Of a DNA stretch of 64,000 nt, positions 44,049 to 53,500 are shown one piece after another. Every line of letters begins with the position of its first letter. Within the stretch, counting starts at the first letter, position 1. The notes under the pieces were generated by a model. The model ran no database searches, was not told the DNA's origin, and saw only the letters and a list, made by a program, of their open reading frames with translations. Source of the DNA: an uncultured Bacteroidales bacterium (GTDB lineage Bacteria > Bacteroidota > Bacteroidia > Bacteroidales > UBA932); contig ONOH01000003.1 in NCBI GenBank assembly GCA_900319405.1, forward strand, positions 31,891 to 95,890. Reading direction: 5' to 3'. The position numbers and the translations under genes were made by a program.

Positions 44049-46046
44049 CTACTTAAGAGCCCACCACAGCGGAGTAACCGTGTTCTCGTCCGTCATACCC
44101 ATCAGGGAGAGGGCGTTCTGGTACTGCTCGGGGCTGGCGTTCTTGAAGGAGTTGGGATAGTTCATACGCTGGGCGTAGTAACCCACCTTCTGGCCGTTCT
44201 TGTAAGAATCCTTGGTCCAGCCGTTCAGGAAGGGGAACTCGGTGGAACCCACGGGGATCTCCCAGAAAGGAAGACCGGTACGACGGTGGTCGCTCCAGTT
44301 CTCCAGGGGCAGCCAAGGCGTGTTGGCGATGTACTTCTGGGTGATGATCTTGGTGAGTTTGTCGTTGAGGGCCTTTCCATAGAGGGTCTTGGAAGCCACG
44401 GGATACTTGTACTCGGTGGTCTTGAGGGTTCCGCTCACAGGGTCCGTGTAATTAATGGTGTAATTGACGGGCTCGGCGGTGTGGGTGTACTTCACGGAAG
44501 TACCCACGCGGTTGTAATCCTCGGAGTTGATGTAGGCGTCGTAGTTGGCGTCCACGCTCAGGTACTCGAAGCTGGCCTTGATACCGGCCTCGTAGGCAGC
44601 CTGGTCGGAGATGCCCACATTCCAGCCGCGGAGGGCGGCCTCGGCCAGGAGGAAGTAGGTCTCCCAAGGGCCGAAGAACACGCGGTACTCGTTGTTGTTG
44701 CGATAGCGCTCCTGGAGCTGGGGATACGTCCTTCCGTAGTGGGTCTTCTCGTTCTCGACATAACCGCTGTTGGAGAACTTGTCATCATAGCTATAGCCGC
44801 AGATGAGGCCGTTCCATGCATAGGAAGCGTCCACAGCTTTGCCGGCAGCAGCCTTGTCGGGATAGACATAGACGGGAACTTCGGCGCGCGGGAAGGTAGC
44901 ATAACCGGTCTCGATACGCTTGTCGTAGTCACCGGGAATGACATAGTAGGCGAAGGCGCGAGGGTCGATCTTGGAAGGAAGACCGTCGAAGAAATAACCC
45001 ACGGTAGGGCTGTCGGAGTACACCTCGTAAACGGCGTTTCCGCTGTCGTCAAGCATATTCACTCCCAGGTAGGAGGCGGCATCCTTGATGTAAGGGCCGT
45101 AGGTCGCGGCTACCTCTTCGGCGCTAGGAGCGCTCTTGTAGAAGCGTCCGCCCTTGTCCAGGAGGATATCCTCGGTCTTGGCACCGCCCAGGTTGGTCAT
45201 GAGGTTGGCCATGGTCATGGACAGCGTCTGCCAGTCCCAGGTACGGCTCATGACACCGGACAGATCCCACCAGCCGTTCTTTTCCTGAACGCGGAAGGTG
45301 CCGTCGATGGTGCGGATACCGCTGCCGGCGGCGACGGCCTTCTCGAATTCGGCCTTGGCGGTGGCAGGCTGCACCTCGGAAAGGCGCATGGCGGTACGCA
45401 TCCACATGGAAATACCGAAGTTCTTCCACTTGAGGGGATCCAGCTGATAGGCCGGGTCTCCCTTCTGCTCATCGGAAGTGGCGGTGGTGTTGAGGTCGAG
45501 TTCGGCAATGGCGGCGGCCAGCTCGGCATACATGAACTTGTAGCATTCCTCGACGCTCTTGTACTCGGGAGTGGTGGACTCGAAGTCGGTGGTGAAGGAA
45601 CCGAAGGAATCCACGAACTCGGTCATCAGGTACACGCGCCAGATGCGGGCGGCACTCTTGACATTGGTATAGAAGACAACGTCGCGGGCACCGAGCGAAC
45701 CGCTTGCGATGGCATCGTCGGCAATCTTGATGGCGTTGTTGGCGGAAGTGACGCAGTTACGGGTGAGGTTGTACAGGCAACCGGCCCACTCGTCGTTGGA
45801 ACGGCCCACGGCACGGCCGCCGTTCTCACCGTCCTGGCGGGCGATATCGGCCCAATAGAGGACGAAGACACGCTCGGCGTCGTTGGGGTTCTGCTGGTCG
45901 GACACGATGGACTTGTCCAGCGCCCACTGGGGTTTCAGGTCGGCTGCACCGGCGGCTTTGGGGTTCTTGTTGATCTCCTCGAAGTCGCTGCAGGCAGCAA
46001 GGGTGAGAATACCAGCGGCAATAGCGAATATTTTATTCATTTTCAT
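44049..46046 (-). CDS. SusD/RagB-family nutrient-binding lipoprotein (locus B)
   Basis: 665 residues with lipoprotein signal MKMNKIFAIAAGILTLAAC. It belongs to the SusD_2 type: FEEINKNPKAAG after the lipobox, WKNFGISMWMRTAMRLSEVQ in the helical body, ETYFLLAEAALRGWNVG, and a C-terminal KYIANTPWLPLENWSDHRRTGLPFWEIP. It is larger than locus A and C partners. It would form the lid of the SusC encoded 12 bp upstream. The ligand is unknown. Confidence 0.92.
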   Translation of the reverse strand: MKMNKIFAIAAGILTLAACSDFEEINKNPKAAGAADLKPQWALDKSIVSDQQNPNDAERVFVLYWADIARQDGENGGRAVGRSNDEWAGCLYNLTRNCVTSANNAIKIADDAIASGSLGARDVVFYTNVKSAARIWRVYLMTEFVDSFGSFTTDFESTTPEYKSVEECYKFMYAELAAAIAELDLNTTATSDEQKGDPAYQLDPLKWKNFGISMWMRTAMRLSEVQPATAKAEFEKAVAAGSGIRTIDGTFRVQEKNGWWDLSGVMSRTWDWQTLSMTMANLMTNLGGAKTEDILLDKGGRFYKSAPSAEEVAATYGPYIKDAASYLGVNMLDDSGNAVYEVYSDSPTVGYFFDGLPSKIDPRAFAYYVIPGDYDKRIETGYATFPRAEVPVYVYPDKAAAGKAVDASYAWNGLICGYSYDDKFSNSGYVENEKTHYGRTYPQLQERYRNNNEYRVFFGPWETYFLLAEAALRGWNVGISDQAAYEAGIKASFEYLSVDANYDAYINSEDYNRVGTSVKYTHTAEPVNYTINYTDPVSGTLKTTEYKYPVASKTLYGKALNDKLTKIITQKYIANTPWLPLENWSDHRRTGLPFWEIPVGSTEFPFLNGWTKDSYKNGQKVGYYAQRMNYPNSFKNASPEQYQNALSLMGMTDENTVTPLWWALK

Positions 46047-46058
46047 ATCTATGCAAGA

Positions 46059-49000
46059 TTAGAATCCGAAGGATACGTTGAATACATAGGCACGAGAAGT
46101 AGGTGCGGCACCGTACTCGAAGCCAATGGCGTTGGTAGAGGTGGCGAAGATGGATTCCGGATCCAGACCACGCATCTTGCTGTAAATCATCAGCACGTTG
46201 GTGCAGGAGAAGCCCACCTTGACAGACTGGAAGATGTTCTGCCCGCGGAGGATGCTCTTGGGCAGGTTGTAGGCGATGGAAATGTTACGGAGACGGACGT
46301 TGGTGGCGTCGTAGAGGTTCTCCTCGGAGATACCGAGGTTACCGCCGGCGCGACCGGAAATCTGCTGCCAGTACTTTTCACCGGTGGTTTCCGTGGTGTT
46401 AACCTTGTAGTTGTCACCGTCCTTCTGGACACCGTCTACGATCATCTTCTCGCGGCCTTCGAGGGTCCAGGCGGCGGTACCGGCGTTCTCCATGGTGCCC
46501 AGGGTACCGGAGAACATCTTGCCACCGATGCGGGCGTCGATCTGGAAGCCGATGGTGAGGTCTTTCCAGGTGAAGTTGTTGATCCAGCCCAGGTTGGCCA
46601 CAGGGTTCTGGTTGCCCAGATAGTGGGAGCCGCTGGCTGCGGTAGGAAGACCGTCACCGTTGAGGATGAGCTTGCCGAAGTGAGGGCTGGTCTCATCTTC
46701 CACGCGGGCGTACTTGGTGCCGTAGATGTCACCGTATTCGCCGCCCACCTTGGCGATGATGCGGAGGTTGTCGTAACCGCCGAGGCTGTATTCCTCAACA
46801 CCGTCGGCCAGATCGATGATCTTGTTCTTGTTGGTGGAGAAGTTCAGGGTGGAGCGCCACAGGAAGTTGTTGTTGCGGATAGGTTCGGCATTCAGCACCA
46901 CTTCCCAACCGCTGTTCTGGATGTTACCGGCATTGACCTTCTTGCTGGAATAGCCGATGGCGGCGATGGGCAGGTTGATGAGCTGGTTGGTGGCGTTGGT
47001 CTTGTACCAGGACACGTCAACACCGATGCGGCCGTCCAGGAAACGCAGGTCGAGACCGGCTTCCCAGGACTTGATGAGCTCGTTCTTCACGTCGTCGTTG
47101 TACAGGGTGCCCTGAGAGTTCACGATGGGGTTGCCGAAGTTGTCGGTGCCCATGGTGTACACGTTGTAGAGCTGATAGGGATCCATATCGTTACCCACCT
47201 CGGCATAGGAGCCGCGGAGCTTGGCGAAGGTGAGCCACTCGGGCTTGTCCCAATACTTGGCCAGCATATCCGTGATGACCCAGGACAGGGACACGGAAGG
47301 ATAGAGGTAAGAACGGTTCTTGGGAGACAGGGTGGAGGTCCAGTCGTTACGCAGGGTTGCATCGAGGAACACCCAGCCGCCGTAGTTGAGCTGAACGCTG
47401 CCGTAGAGGGAATTCATCTTGCGGTGGCTGTAGCTCTCGGATACGGAAGGCTTGTTGGTACCGTTGTTCACGTCGAACAGGTTGGGGATCAGGAGAGGGC
47501 TCTGGCTGGAGGACAGGCCGCGGTTCTCGCGGTCCATCAGGTTGCCGCCGAAGGTGGCGGAGGCGCCCAGGTCTCCGATGAGGTGGTCTTCGTGGGCCTT
47601 CAGGAGGAAGGAGAAGTTGTTCTCATAGAAGCGGCTCTCGCCCATGCTGTAGGAACCGGTCGGGCTTCCGGCGATCTTGTTGCCGGCGTAGAAGCGGCTC
47701 TCGGTCTCGGTGAAGTACATGTCGGAACCGAAACGGACCTCGGCGTTGAGCCAGCTGGTGATGTCGTAGCCCAGGGAGGCATTCATCAGGAAGCGGTTAC
47801 GGACGTCCTGGTTGGTGCTGTACTTGGCATACCACCAGGGGTTGGAACCCATACGGTCGGGGTTGCCGAAGAAGAACATCTCACCATTCTTGTCCACGGC
47901 ATCCTTGAAGTCGCGGATGTCCACGGAAACGGGCATCGTGTACATCTTGAGCATGTAGTTGGCGTTCACGTTGGAACCCGAAATGGGACGGTTGTTGGCC
48001 TGGATGCGGATGTACTGGATCTTGGCGTCGAAGTGCCATCTGTCGTCCTTGCCGAAGTTGGACGTTCCGCGGAGCATGAAGTTGTTACGTCCGAGGGTGG
48101 CGCCGGGAACCTGGGCCACGTCCTTGGTACGGGTATAGGAGGCATAGATGCCGGTCTTTCCGTACTGCTGGGAGAAGGTGACGTTCTCGGTGTCGGTGAT
48201 TCCGGTGTTGAAGAAGCCCTTCACATTGTCGAAGGCCTCCAGGCTGGTGCTGGTGCCATCCCACTTGGTGACGCTCTGGCCGGTGATCTTGGGACCCCAG
48301 CTGAGGACGGAAGTGTTGTCGAAGTTACCCAGGGTACCCTGACCGTACTCGGACTGCATCCGGGGACGGGTGAACTCGGTGGTGAAAGCCACGGTTCCGG
48401 TCACGGTGATGCCCAGACCAGGATTCTGACGGCCCTTCTTGGTGGTGATGAGAATAACACCGTTACCTGCACGGGAACCATACAGAGCGGCGGCGGAGGC
48501 ACCCTTCAGGACGGTCATGGACTCCACATCCTCGGGGTTGATGTCCTGCAGACCGCTACCCATATCGGCAGAAGGGTTCCAGAAGTCGTTGTTGGAGGCA
48601 CCGACAAAGTTGTCCATCGGAACGCCGTCCACCACGATGAGGGGCTGGTTCAGGCTGGTGAGGGAGTTGTTACCACGGAGGACGATACGGGAGGAAGCAC
48701 CGGGACCGTTGGAAGAACGGACGATGGAAACACCGGCCACCTTACCCGTGAGGGCGTTGGCCAGGTTGCTTTCACGGGACTCCAGGAGGGCGTCGCCCTT
48801 GACGTCCTGGATGGCATAACCCAGCGTTTTCTTTTCGCGGGTGATACCCAGAGCGGTTACCACCGTGCCTTCCAGCATCAGGGCATCCTCTTCCAGGATT
48901 ACGTTCACGGCACCGCCATTCCAGGTATAGTTCTGGGTGGCATAGCCGATGCAGGAAATCTCCAGCACGTCGCCCTGACGGACGCCGGGGAGGGTAAAGG

Positions 49001-49178
49001 AACCGTCCACATCGGTGATGGCACCGTTCTGGGTTCCCGCTACCTGCACAGCAGCTCCGATGACAGCTTCACCGGCAGCATCTTTCACAGTACCTCTGAC
49101 CGTGCTCTGTGCAAAGGCCGTGAAGCCTGCAGCAAGCAACGCAAGGGTCAAGGTAACTCTTAAAAAGAGACTTTTCAT
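46059..49178 (-). CDS. SusC/RagA-family TonB-dependent transporter (locus B)
   Basis: 1039 residues with signal MKSLFLRVTLTLALLAAGFTAFA. A CarboxypepD_reg-like domain (about 25-95, GTQNGAITDVDGSFTLPGV) precedes the plug with TVVTALGITREKKTLGYAIQ, LTGKVAGVSIVRSSNGPGAS and LIVVDGVPMDNF. The barrel ends in YVFNVSFGF. The first 120 residues are very similar to the divergent locus C SusC, both in protein and DNA, and the leaders are homologous. No TAnnTTTG promoter is visible upstream of the 49252-49269 dyad, where the recombinase coding sequence begins, so in this orientation the gene may be silent. Confidence 0.95.
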   Translation of the reverse strand: MKSLFLRVTLTLALLAAGFTAFAQSTVRGTVKDAAGEAVIGAAVQVAGTQNGAITDVDGSFTLPGVRQGDVLEISCIGYATQNYTWNGGAVNVILEEDALMLEGTVVTALGITREKKTLGYAIQDVKGDALLESRESNLANALTGKVAGVSIVRSSNGPGASSRIVLRGNNSLTSLNQPLIVVDGVPMDNFVGASNNDFWNPSADMGSGLQDINPEDVESMTVLKGASAAALYGSRAGNGVILITTKKGRQNPGLGITVTGTVAFTTEFTRPRMQSEYGQGTLGNFDNTSVLSWGPKITGQSVTKWDGTSTSLEAFDNVKGFFNTGITDTENVTFSQQYGKTGIYASYTRTKDVAQVPGATLGRNNFMLRGTSNFGKDDRWHFDAKIQYIRIQANNRPISGSNVNANYMLKMYTMPVSVDIRDFKDAVDKNGEMFFFGNPDRMGSNPWWYAKYSTNQDVRNRFLMNASLGYDITSWLNAEVRFGSDMYFTETESRFYAGNKIAGSPTGSYSMGESRFYENNFSFLLKAHEDHLIGDLGASATFGGNLMDRENRGLSSSQSPLLIPNLFDVNNGTNKPSVSESYSHRKMNSLYGSVQLNYGGWVFLDATLRNDWTSTLSPKNRSYLYPSVSLSWVITDMLAKYWDKPEWLTFAKLRGSYAEVGNDMDPYQLYNVYTMGTDNFGNPIVNSQGTLYNDDVKNELIKSWEAGLDLRFLDGRIGVDVSWYKTNATNQLINLPIAAIGYSSKKVNAGNIQNSGWEVVLNAEPIRNNNFLWRSTLNFSTNKNKIIDLADGVEEYSLGGYDNLRIIAKVGGEYGDIYGTKYARVEDETSPHFGKLILNGDGLPTAASGSHYLGNQNPVANLGWINNFTWKDLTIGFQIDARIGGKMFSGTLGTMENAGTAAWTLEGREKMIVDGVQKDGDNYKVNTTETTGEKYWQQISGRAGGNLGISEENLYDATNVRLRNISIAYNLPKSILRGQNIFQSVKVGFSCTNVLMIYSKMRGLDPESIFATSTNAIGFEYGAAPTSRAYVFNVSFGF

Positions 49179-49251
49179 GTGCGTTAGTTGGTTTTAAAGG
49201 TTAATAATGGTATAATATTGGTTTAGATTTTTGTAGCCTGTCTAATAGCAA

Positions 49252-49269
49252 CCATTTGTGAACAAATGG
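49252..49269. promoter_or_regulatory. perfect dyad, candidate left recombination/operator site
   Basis: CCATTTGTGAACAAATGG has 8-bp perfect arms around GA. It is 73 bp from the locus B susC ATG and at the 5' edge of the recombinase gene. The related right-hand dyad (50436-50454) lies in opposite orientation, 75 bp from the locus C susC ATG. Another copy of most of it (CCATTTGTTCACAA) lies at 50350-50363. Confidence 0.6.
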
Positions 49270-49287
49270 GATAAAACTGTAGAAACT

Positions 49288-50265
49288 ATGCAATTTGACT
49301 TTTTTACTCTATCCGAAGCCCATTACAAGCAGCGCTATCAGGTGGGCGAGATAAGCTATCACACCCTTTCGGGCGCACTTTCCGTACTGGGACAGTTCAG
49401 GAATTTCTGTACAGAGGTGAGAAGAATGGAACCGCCTCTGGCGGAGGGCATTACCAAAGAACTGCTCCAACAATACAAATTGTTTTGTTTGGAAAAAGGG
49501 AACAAGCAGGTAACGATAAATCGTAAACTGGTTCCCATTTTGCTAAGTTTGAAAAAGGCCGGAATAGGTGGTCTGGACTCAATTTATTTCCCTATGCGTA
49601 CGCGTAGGTACGGCCAGGAGGCCGGGCGGATTTCTCCGGAAGACAATGAGCTTGTGCATCACCTGAACGACGCACAGTTGAGACAATTGATGCAATTCGG
49701 TCGAAATACCCGAAGAAAAACCGCTCGAAAAGCCTTGAGCCTGTTCTTTTTCTCCTTTCATGCCTGTGGACTGCGTATTTCCGATATCGTCACTCTGGAA
49801 TGGCAGCACGTTGACCTCCGAAAAGCACGTCTGTCGAAAGTGTCGGTAAAGACCAAATCGCTCATTACCATCCCTTTATCTGCTCCGGCCATAGATATTT
49901 TACGCCGATACAAGGGGCTTAACCGAAGATTTGTCTTTGGGCTTATTCCGGAAAACACCAACCTTGATGATGACGCTGCGTTGGCAAAAGCTATAGACTA
50001 CCGGAACCGTTCGGTGCGGCAGGTTCTGAACGGAGTGGGGCGTCGCTTGGATTTTCCATTCCCCTTGGGGATGCATGTTGCCCGTCATACTTTTGCTGTC
50101 AAAGCCCTCAATTCCACCAGACTGAATGTACATATGATCAGTCGCCTGCTGGGCCACTCTTCCGTACTTGTAACTGAGAAAGTCTATGCTCGTTTTTTAC
50201 TCCCCACGCTGGCCAACGAGGTGAGAAAAAGCCTTTCTTTTAATGAATTTGTTGCTGATTTTTAA
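49288..50265 (+). CDS. tyrosine recombinase between divergent susC genes (putative invertase)
   Basis: 325 residues from the ATG at 49288. A GTG at 49258 would add ten residues but lies inside the dyad. A SAM-like core-binding domain (HYKQRYQVGEISYHTLSGAL) precedes a catalytic domain with all active-site residues: Arg163 (CGLRISD), Lys188 (SVKTKS), His263/Arg266 (HVARHTF), His290 (LGHSS) and Tyr300 (VYARFL). There is no N-terminal arm-binding domain visible of the integrative-element type, so it looks like the short XerC/D- or invertase-like group found beside phase-variable loci in Bacteroides. Flanking dyads and divergent susC genes suggest it inverts DNA around itself. This is inference. 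Confidence 0.88.
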   Translation: MQFDFFTLSEAHYKQRYQVGEISYHTLSGALSVLGQFRNFCTEVRRMEPPLAEGITKELLQQYKLFCLEKGNKQVTINRKLVPILLSLKKAGIGGLDSIYFPMRTRRYGQEAGRISPEDNELVHHLNDAQLRQLMQFGRNTRRKTARKALSLFFFSFHACGLRISDIVTLEWQHVDLRKARLSKVSVKTKSLITIPLSAPAIDILRRYKGLNRRFVFGLIPENTNLDDDAALAKAIDYRNRSVRQVLNGVGRRLDFPFPLGMHVARHTFAVKALNSTRLNVHMISRLLGHSSVLVTEKVYARFLLPTLANEVRKSLSFNEFVADF

Positions 50266-50295
50266 TAAAATAGCAGTTTTTCAAAAAAAAATGAT

Positions 50296-50303
50296 TACAT
50301 TTG
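50296..50303 (+). promoter_or_regulatory. -7 box, distal susC promoter (locus C)
   Basis: TACATTTG matches TAnnTTTG. It lies 30 bp after the recombinase stop and 46 bp before the partial dyad CCATTTGTTCACAA (50350-50363). Confidence 0.5.
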
Positions 50304-50384
50304 TAAAATGAACCTTTAAGGAATTTAACTGAAGCCTTATTAAACATTCCCATTTGTTCACAATTCTTTTCTAAAAAAAATGTT

Positions 50385-50392
50385 TATATTTG
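50385..50392 (+). promoter_or_regulatory. -7 box, proximal susC promoter (locus C)
   Basis: TATATTTG matches TAnnTTTG. The predicted leader to the ATG at 50529 is about 130 nt and passes through the dyad at 50436-50454. Confidence 0.55.
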
Positions 50393-50435
50393 TAAAATGA
50401 ACCTTTAAAACTTAATTGAAACTTTATTAAACATT

Positions 50436-50454
50436 CCTATCTGTTCACAATAGG
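50436..50454. promoter_or_regulatory. imperfect dyad, candidate right recombination/operator site
   Basis: CCTATCTGTTCACAATAGG has CCTAT/ATAGG outer arms and the TGTTCACA centre shared, in inverted orientation, with 49252-49269. From here to the susC ATG the leader is homologous to that of locus B (CCAATATTAT.., TTATTAACCTT, AAAACCAACTAA, GCACATG). Confidence 0.55.
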
Positions 50455-50528
50455 GAAAGATGCTACCCCCAATTTGTAATCCTAAACCTAAATTCCAATA
50501 TTATTAACCTTAAAACCAACTAAAGCAC

Positions 50529-53500
50529 ATGAAAAATCTCTTTCTGAGACTTGCCGTGACTTTTGCACTGCTGGGAGCAGGCGTTGTCGCCTTTGCCCAG
50601 AATACGGTCACCGGCACAGTGAAAGATGCGTCCGGTGAACCCGTCATCGGAGCTTCTGTGTTTGTAAAGGACACCCAGAACGGCACCATCGTGAACGTTG
50701 ACGGCACCTTTACCCTCTCCAATGTGCGCTCTGGCGACGTGCTGGAAATCTCCTGCATCGGCTACGCTTCCCAGACCCTTACATGGAACCGCGGTCCCGT
50801 GAACGTGGTCCTGGCCGAGGATGCCGAAATGCTGGAAGGCACGGTCGTCACGGCACTCGGTATCCGCAGGGACCAGAAGGCCCTGGGTTACGCCGTGACC
50901 GAACTCAAGAGCGAAGAACTGAATGCCAACCTCATCAACCCCGTCTCTGCCCTGCAGGGAAAGGTGGCCGGTGTGGAAATCAACGGCTCTGACGGCGGCA
51001 TGTTCGGCCGTAACAAGATTCTCATCCGAGGCGCCTCCACCCTGGGCAAGAACAACCAGCCCATCTTCGTGGTGGACGGCATCATCCTGGACAACGACGT
51101 GGTGGACCCGTCCGCCGACTGGGATGCCAGCAACCTGGACTACGGCAACCAGCTCAAGAACCTGAATCCGGATGACTTCCAGTCCGTGTCCATCCTGAAA
51201 GGTGCCGCCGCCACCGCCCTCTACGGTTCCCGCGGTCTGAACGGCGCCATCATCATCACCACCAAGAACGGTCGCGGGTCCCGCGGCCTGGGCCTGTCCT
51301 TCACCCAGACCCTCGGTTTTGACAAAGTGACCTCCGGCCCCACCTTCCAGAACACCTTCATGGAGGGTTACTTCTCCGGATACGGCAACTATTTCGGCTG
51401 CGCCTCCAACTACGACATCCACCGGATGAACGTCTGGGCCGACGGTACCACCAACGTGCCTTCCCTCTTAAAGCTGTACAGCAACATCGGCGCATGGGGC
51501 CTGTCCTATGGTAACCGTTTCGATGCCTATGACGAAATCGAGTGGGTGGACGGAAACCGGATTCCTTCCAAAGCCAAGGAGAACAACTTCGTCGATGCCT
51601 ACAACACCGGCTTCAACACCAACACGAACTTCACCCTGTCCGGCGGCAACGAGAAGAGTTCCATCTATGCTTCCATTTCCGAGAAGTACAGCAGCGGTAC
51701 CCTTCCCAACAACAGCTTCAACCGTTTCAACGCCCTCCTTAAGGCTACGCACAAGCTGAACAACGCCATCGAGGTGGAAGGTTCCGTAACCTTCACCAAC
51801 TCCACGGCCCGCAACGCACAGCCCAACATCGGCCAGAACTTTATCGGTGAAGGTGGTCAGTTCGACCGCACTTACGACGCCAAGTACTTCCGCGACAAGT
51901 ACAAGGGCGCCCACGGTGGTCTTGCCCAGACTTCCTATGGCGACGAGTGGGGTTCCATCCCGGGCCGCGACGTGTGGTGGAGTATCTGGGAGAACAACAC
52001 GACCCAGAAGGAAACGGTGGTGCGTCCCAACCTGAAGCTCACCATCCAGTTCGCCCCCTGGCTCAAATGGGTGACCGACGGCAGCTTCAACTACTACTAC
52101 ACCCGCCAGGAGACCAAGCGTCCGGACCCCGGCTATGCCAACTCCGGAAACAACGGTTACTATTCCCTGTCCAACAATACCCAGGAGCAGACCAACCTGA
52201 ACACCAACTTCATCTTCGACTATAAGATCAACGAAGACTGGCAGATCGGCGGCTTCCTCCGCGGCGAATACTACAACAACTACAAGGTGGGAACCTCCGC
52301 CTGGACCGATGGCGGTCTGGTGGTACCCAACCGTTATTTCCTGGACAACTCCCGGAATCCCATTAAGGGAAGCGGATCGGTGAGCGGCACCAAGAGGATG
52401 CTTTCCGTCGTCGCCCAGGCCACCGCTTCCTACCGGGACCTGCTGTTCCTGGAAGCTACGGCCCGTAACGACTGGTCTTCGGCCCTCGTGTATGCCGACA
52501 AGCACGGCAACTACTCCTTCTTCTATCCTTCCCTGAGCGCCTCCTGGCTGCTGCACGAGACCTTCGATTTCCCAAAGAGCATCTCCTTCTTCAAGCTGCG
52601 CGCCTCCATCGCCCAGGTAGGTAACGATACGGATCCGTATATCATCAATTCCGCTTACAACATCAACAACTTTATCCACACCAGCGGTGAAAGCGGCGTC
52701 AACTACATGACCATCCCCGGTGACGTTTACGACTCCAACATCAAGCCCGAGCGCAAGACCTCCTGGGAAATCGGCGTGGACTACCGAATGTTCAACAACC
52801 GTATCGGTGTGGACGCCACCTTCTACAAGGAGAACACCCGCGACCAGATCATGCGCGTCACCCTGCCCGGCGCCTCCGGCGTGAACGGAGCCCTCATCAA
52901 TGCCGGTAACATCCAGAATATGGGTGTCGAGCTGGCCCTGAACACCGTTCCCGTGGAAACCAAGAACTTCTCCTGGGACCTCAACTTCACCTTCACCAAG
53001 AACTGGTCCAAGATTGTGGAACTGAGCGACCTCGTAGCCAACTACATCAGCCTTCAGGGTAATGCCGATTACGGTAACTACCGTATCGGCTCCGTGGCCA
53101 AGGTGGGCGGCACCTACGGCATCCTGATGTCCGACAAGATGCCTTTGAAGGACTACACGTATGACGATGACGGCAACATCACCGGCGGCTCCGGTCTCCC
53201 TGTCCTGTACAACTGGCAAACCAGCACCGGCACCACCCTTATCCGCAGAAGCGGAAAGGTGGAGGAAATCGGCAACTCCGTTCCCGACTTCCTCGGCTCC
53301 ATCAACACCGGCTTCCGCTACAAGAGAGTCACCCTCCGTGCCTCCTTCGACGCCCGCTTCGGCGGTTATGTCGCTTCCTATCCTTCCCACTACGGTACCG
53401 CCTACGGTTACCTGGCCACTTCCCTGAAGGGCGCCGACGCCGCTCACGGCGGTGTCACCTACACCTCCCGCTGGGACGGCATCACCTATGACGACGGTAT

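Larger units (their letters stand above)
50283..50455 (+). repeat. tandem duplication of a promoter-leader-dyad unit
   Basis: Two imperfect copies offset by 87-89 bp share an A-run, a T.TATTTG-type -7 box, TTTGTAAAATGAACCTTTAA, TTATTAAACATTCC and TGTTCACAA. Copy 1 covers about 50283-50365 and copy 2 about 50371-50455. Copy 2 is closer to susC. Confidence 0.7.

Noticed and set aside
44286-49163. A 1625-codon open frame on the plus strand opposite susD and susC of locus B
   Set aside because: It mirrors the GC-rich third-position bias of the real genes. It is low-complexity (Gly, Val, His, Glu rich), has no recognisable domain, and the minus-strand genes are unmistakable SusC and SusD.
50283-50455. 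The direct repeats as a CRISPR array
   Set aside because: Only two units, imperfect, with conserved promoter motifs and no spacers; no cas genes are present.
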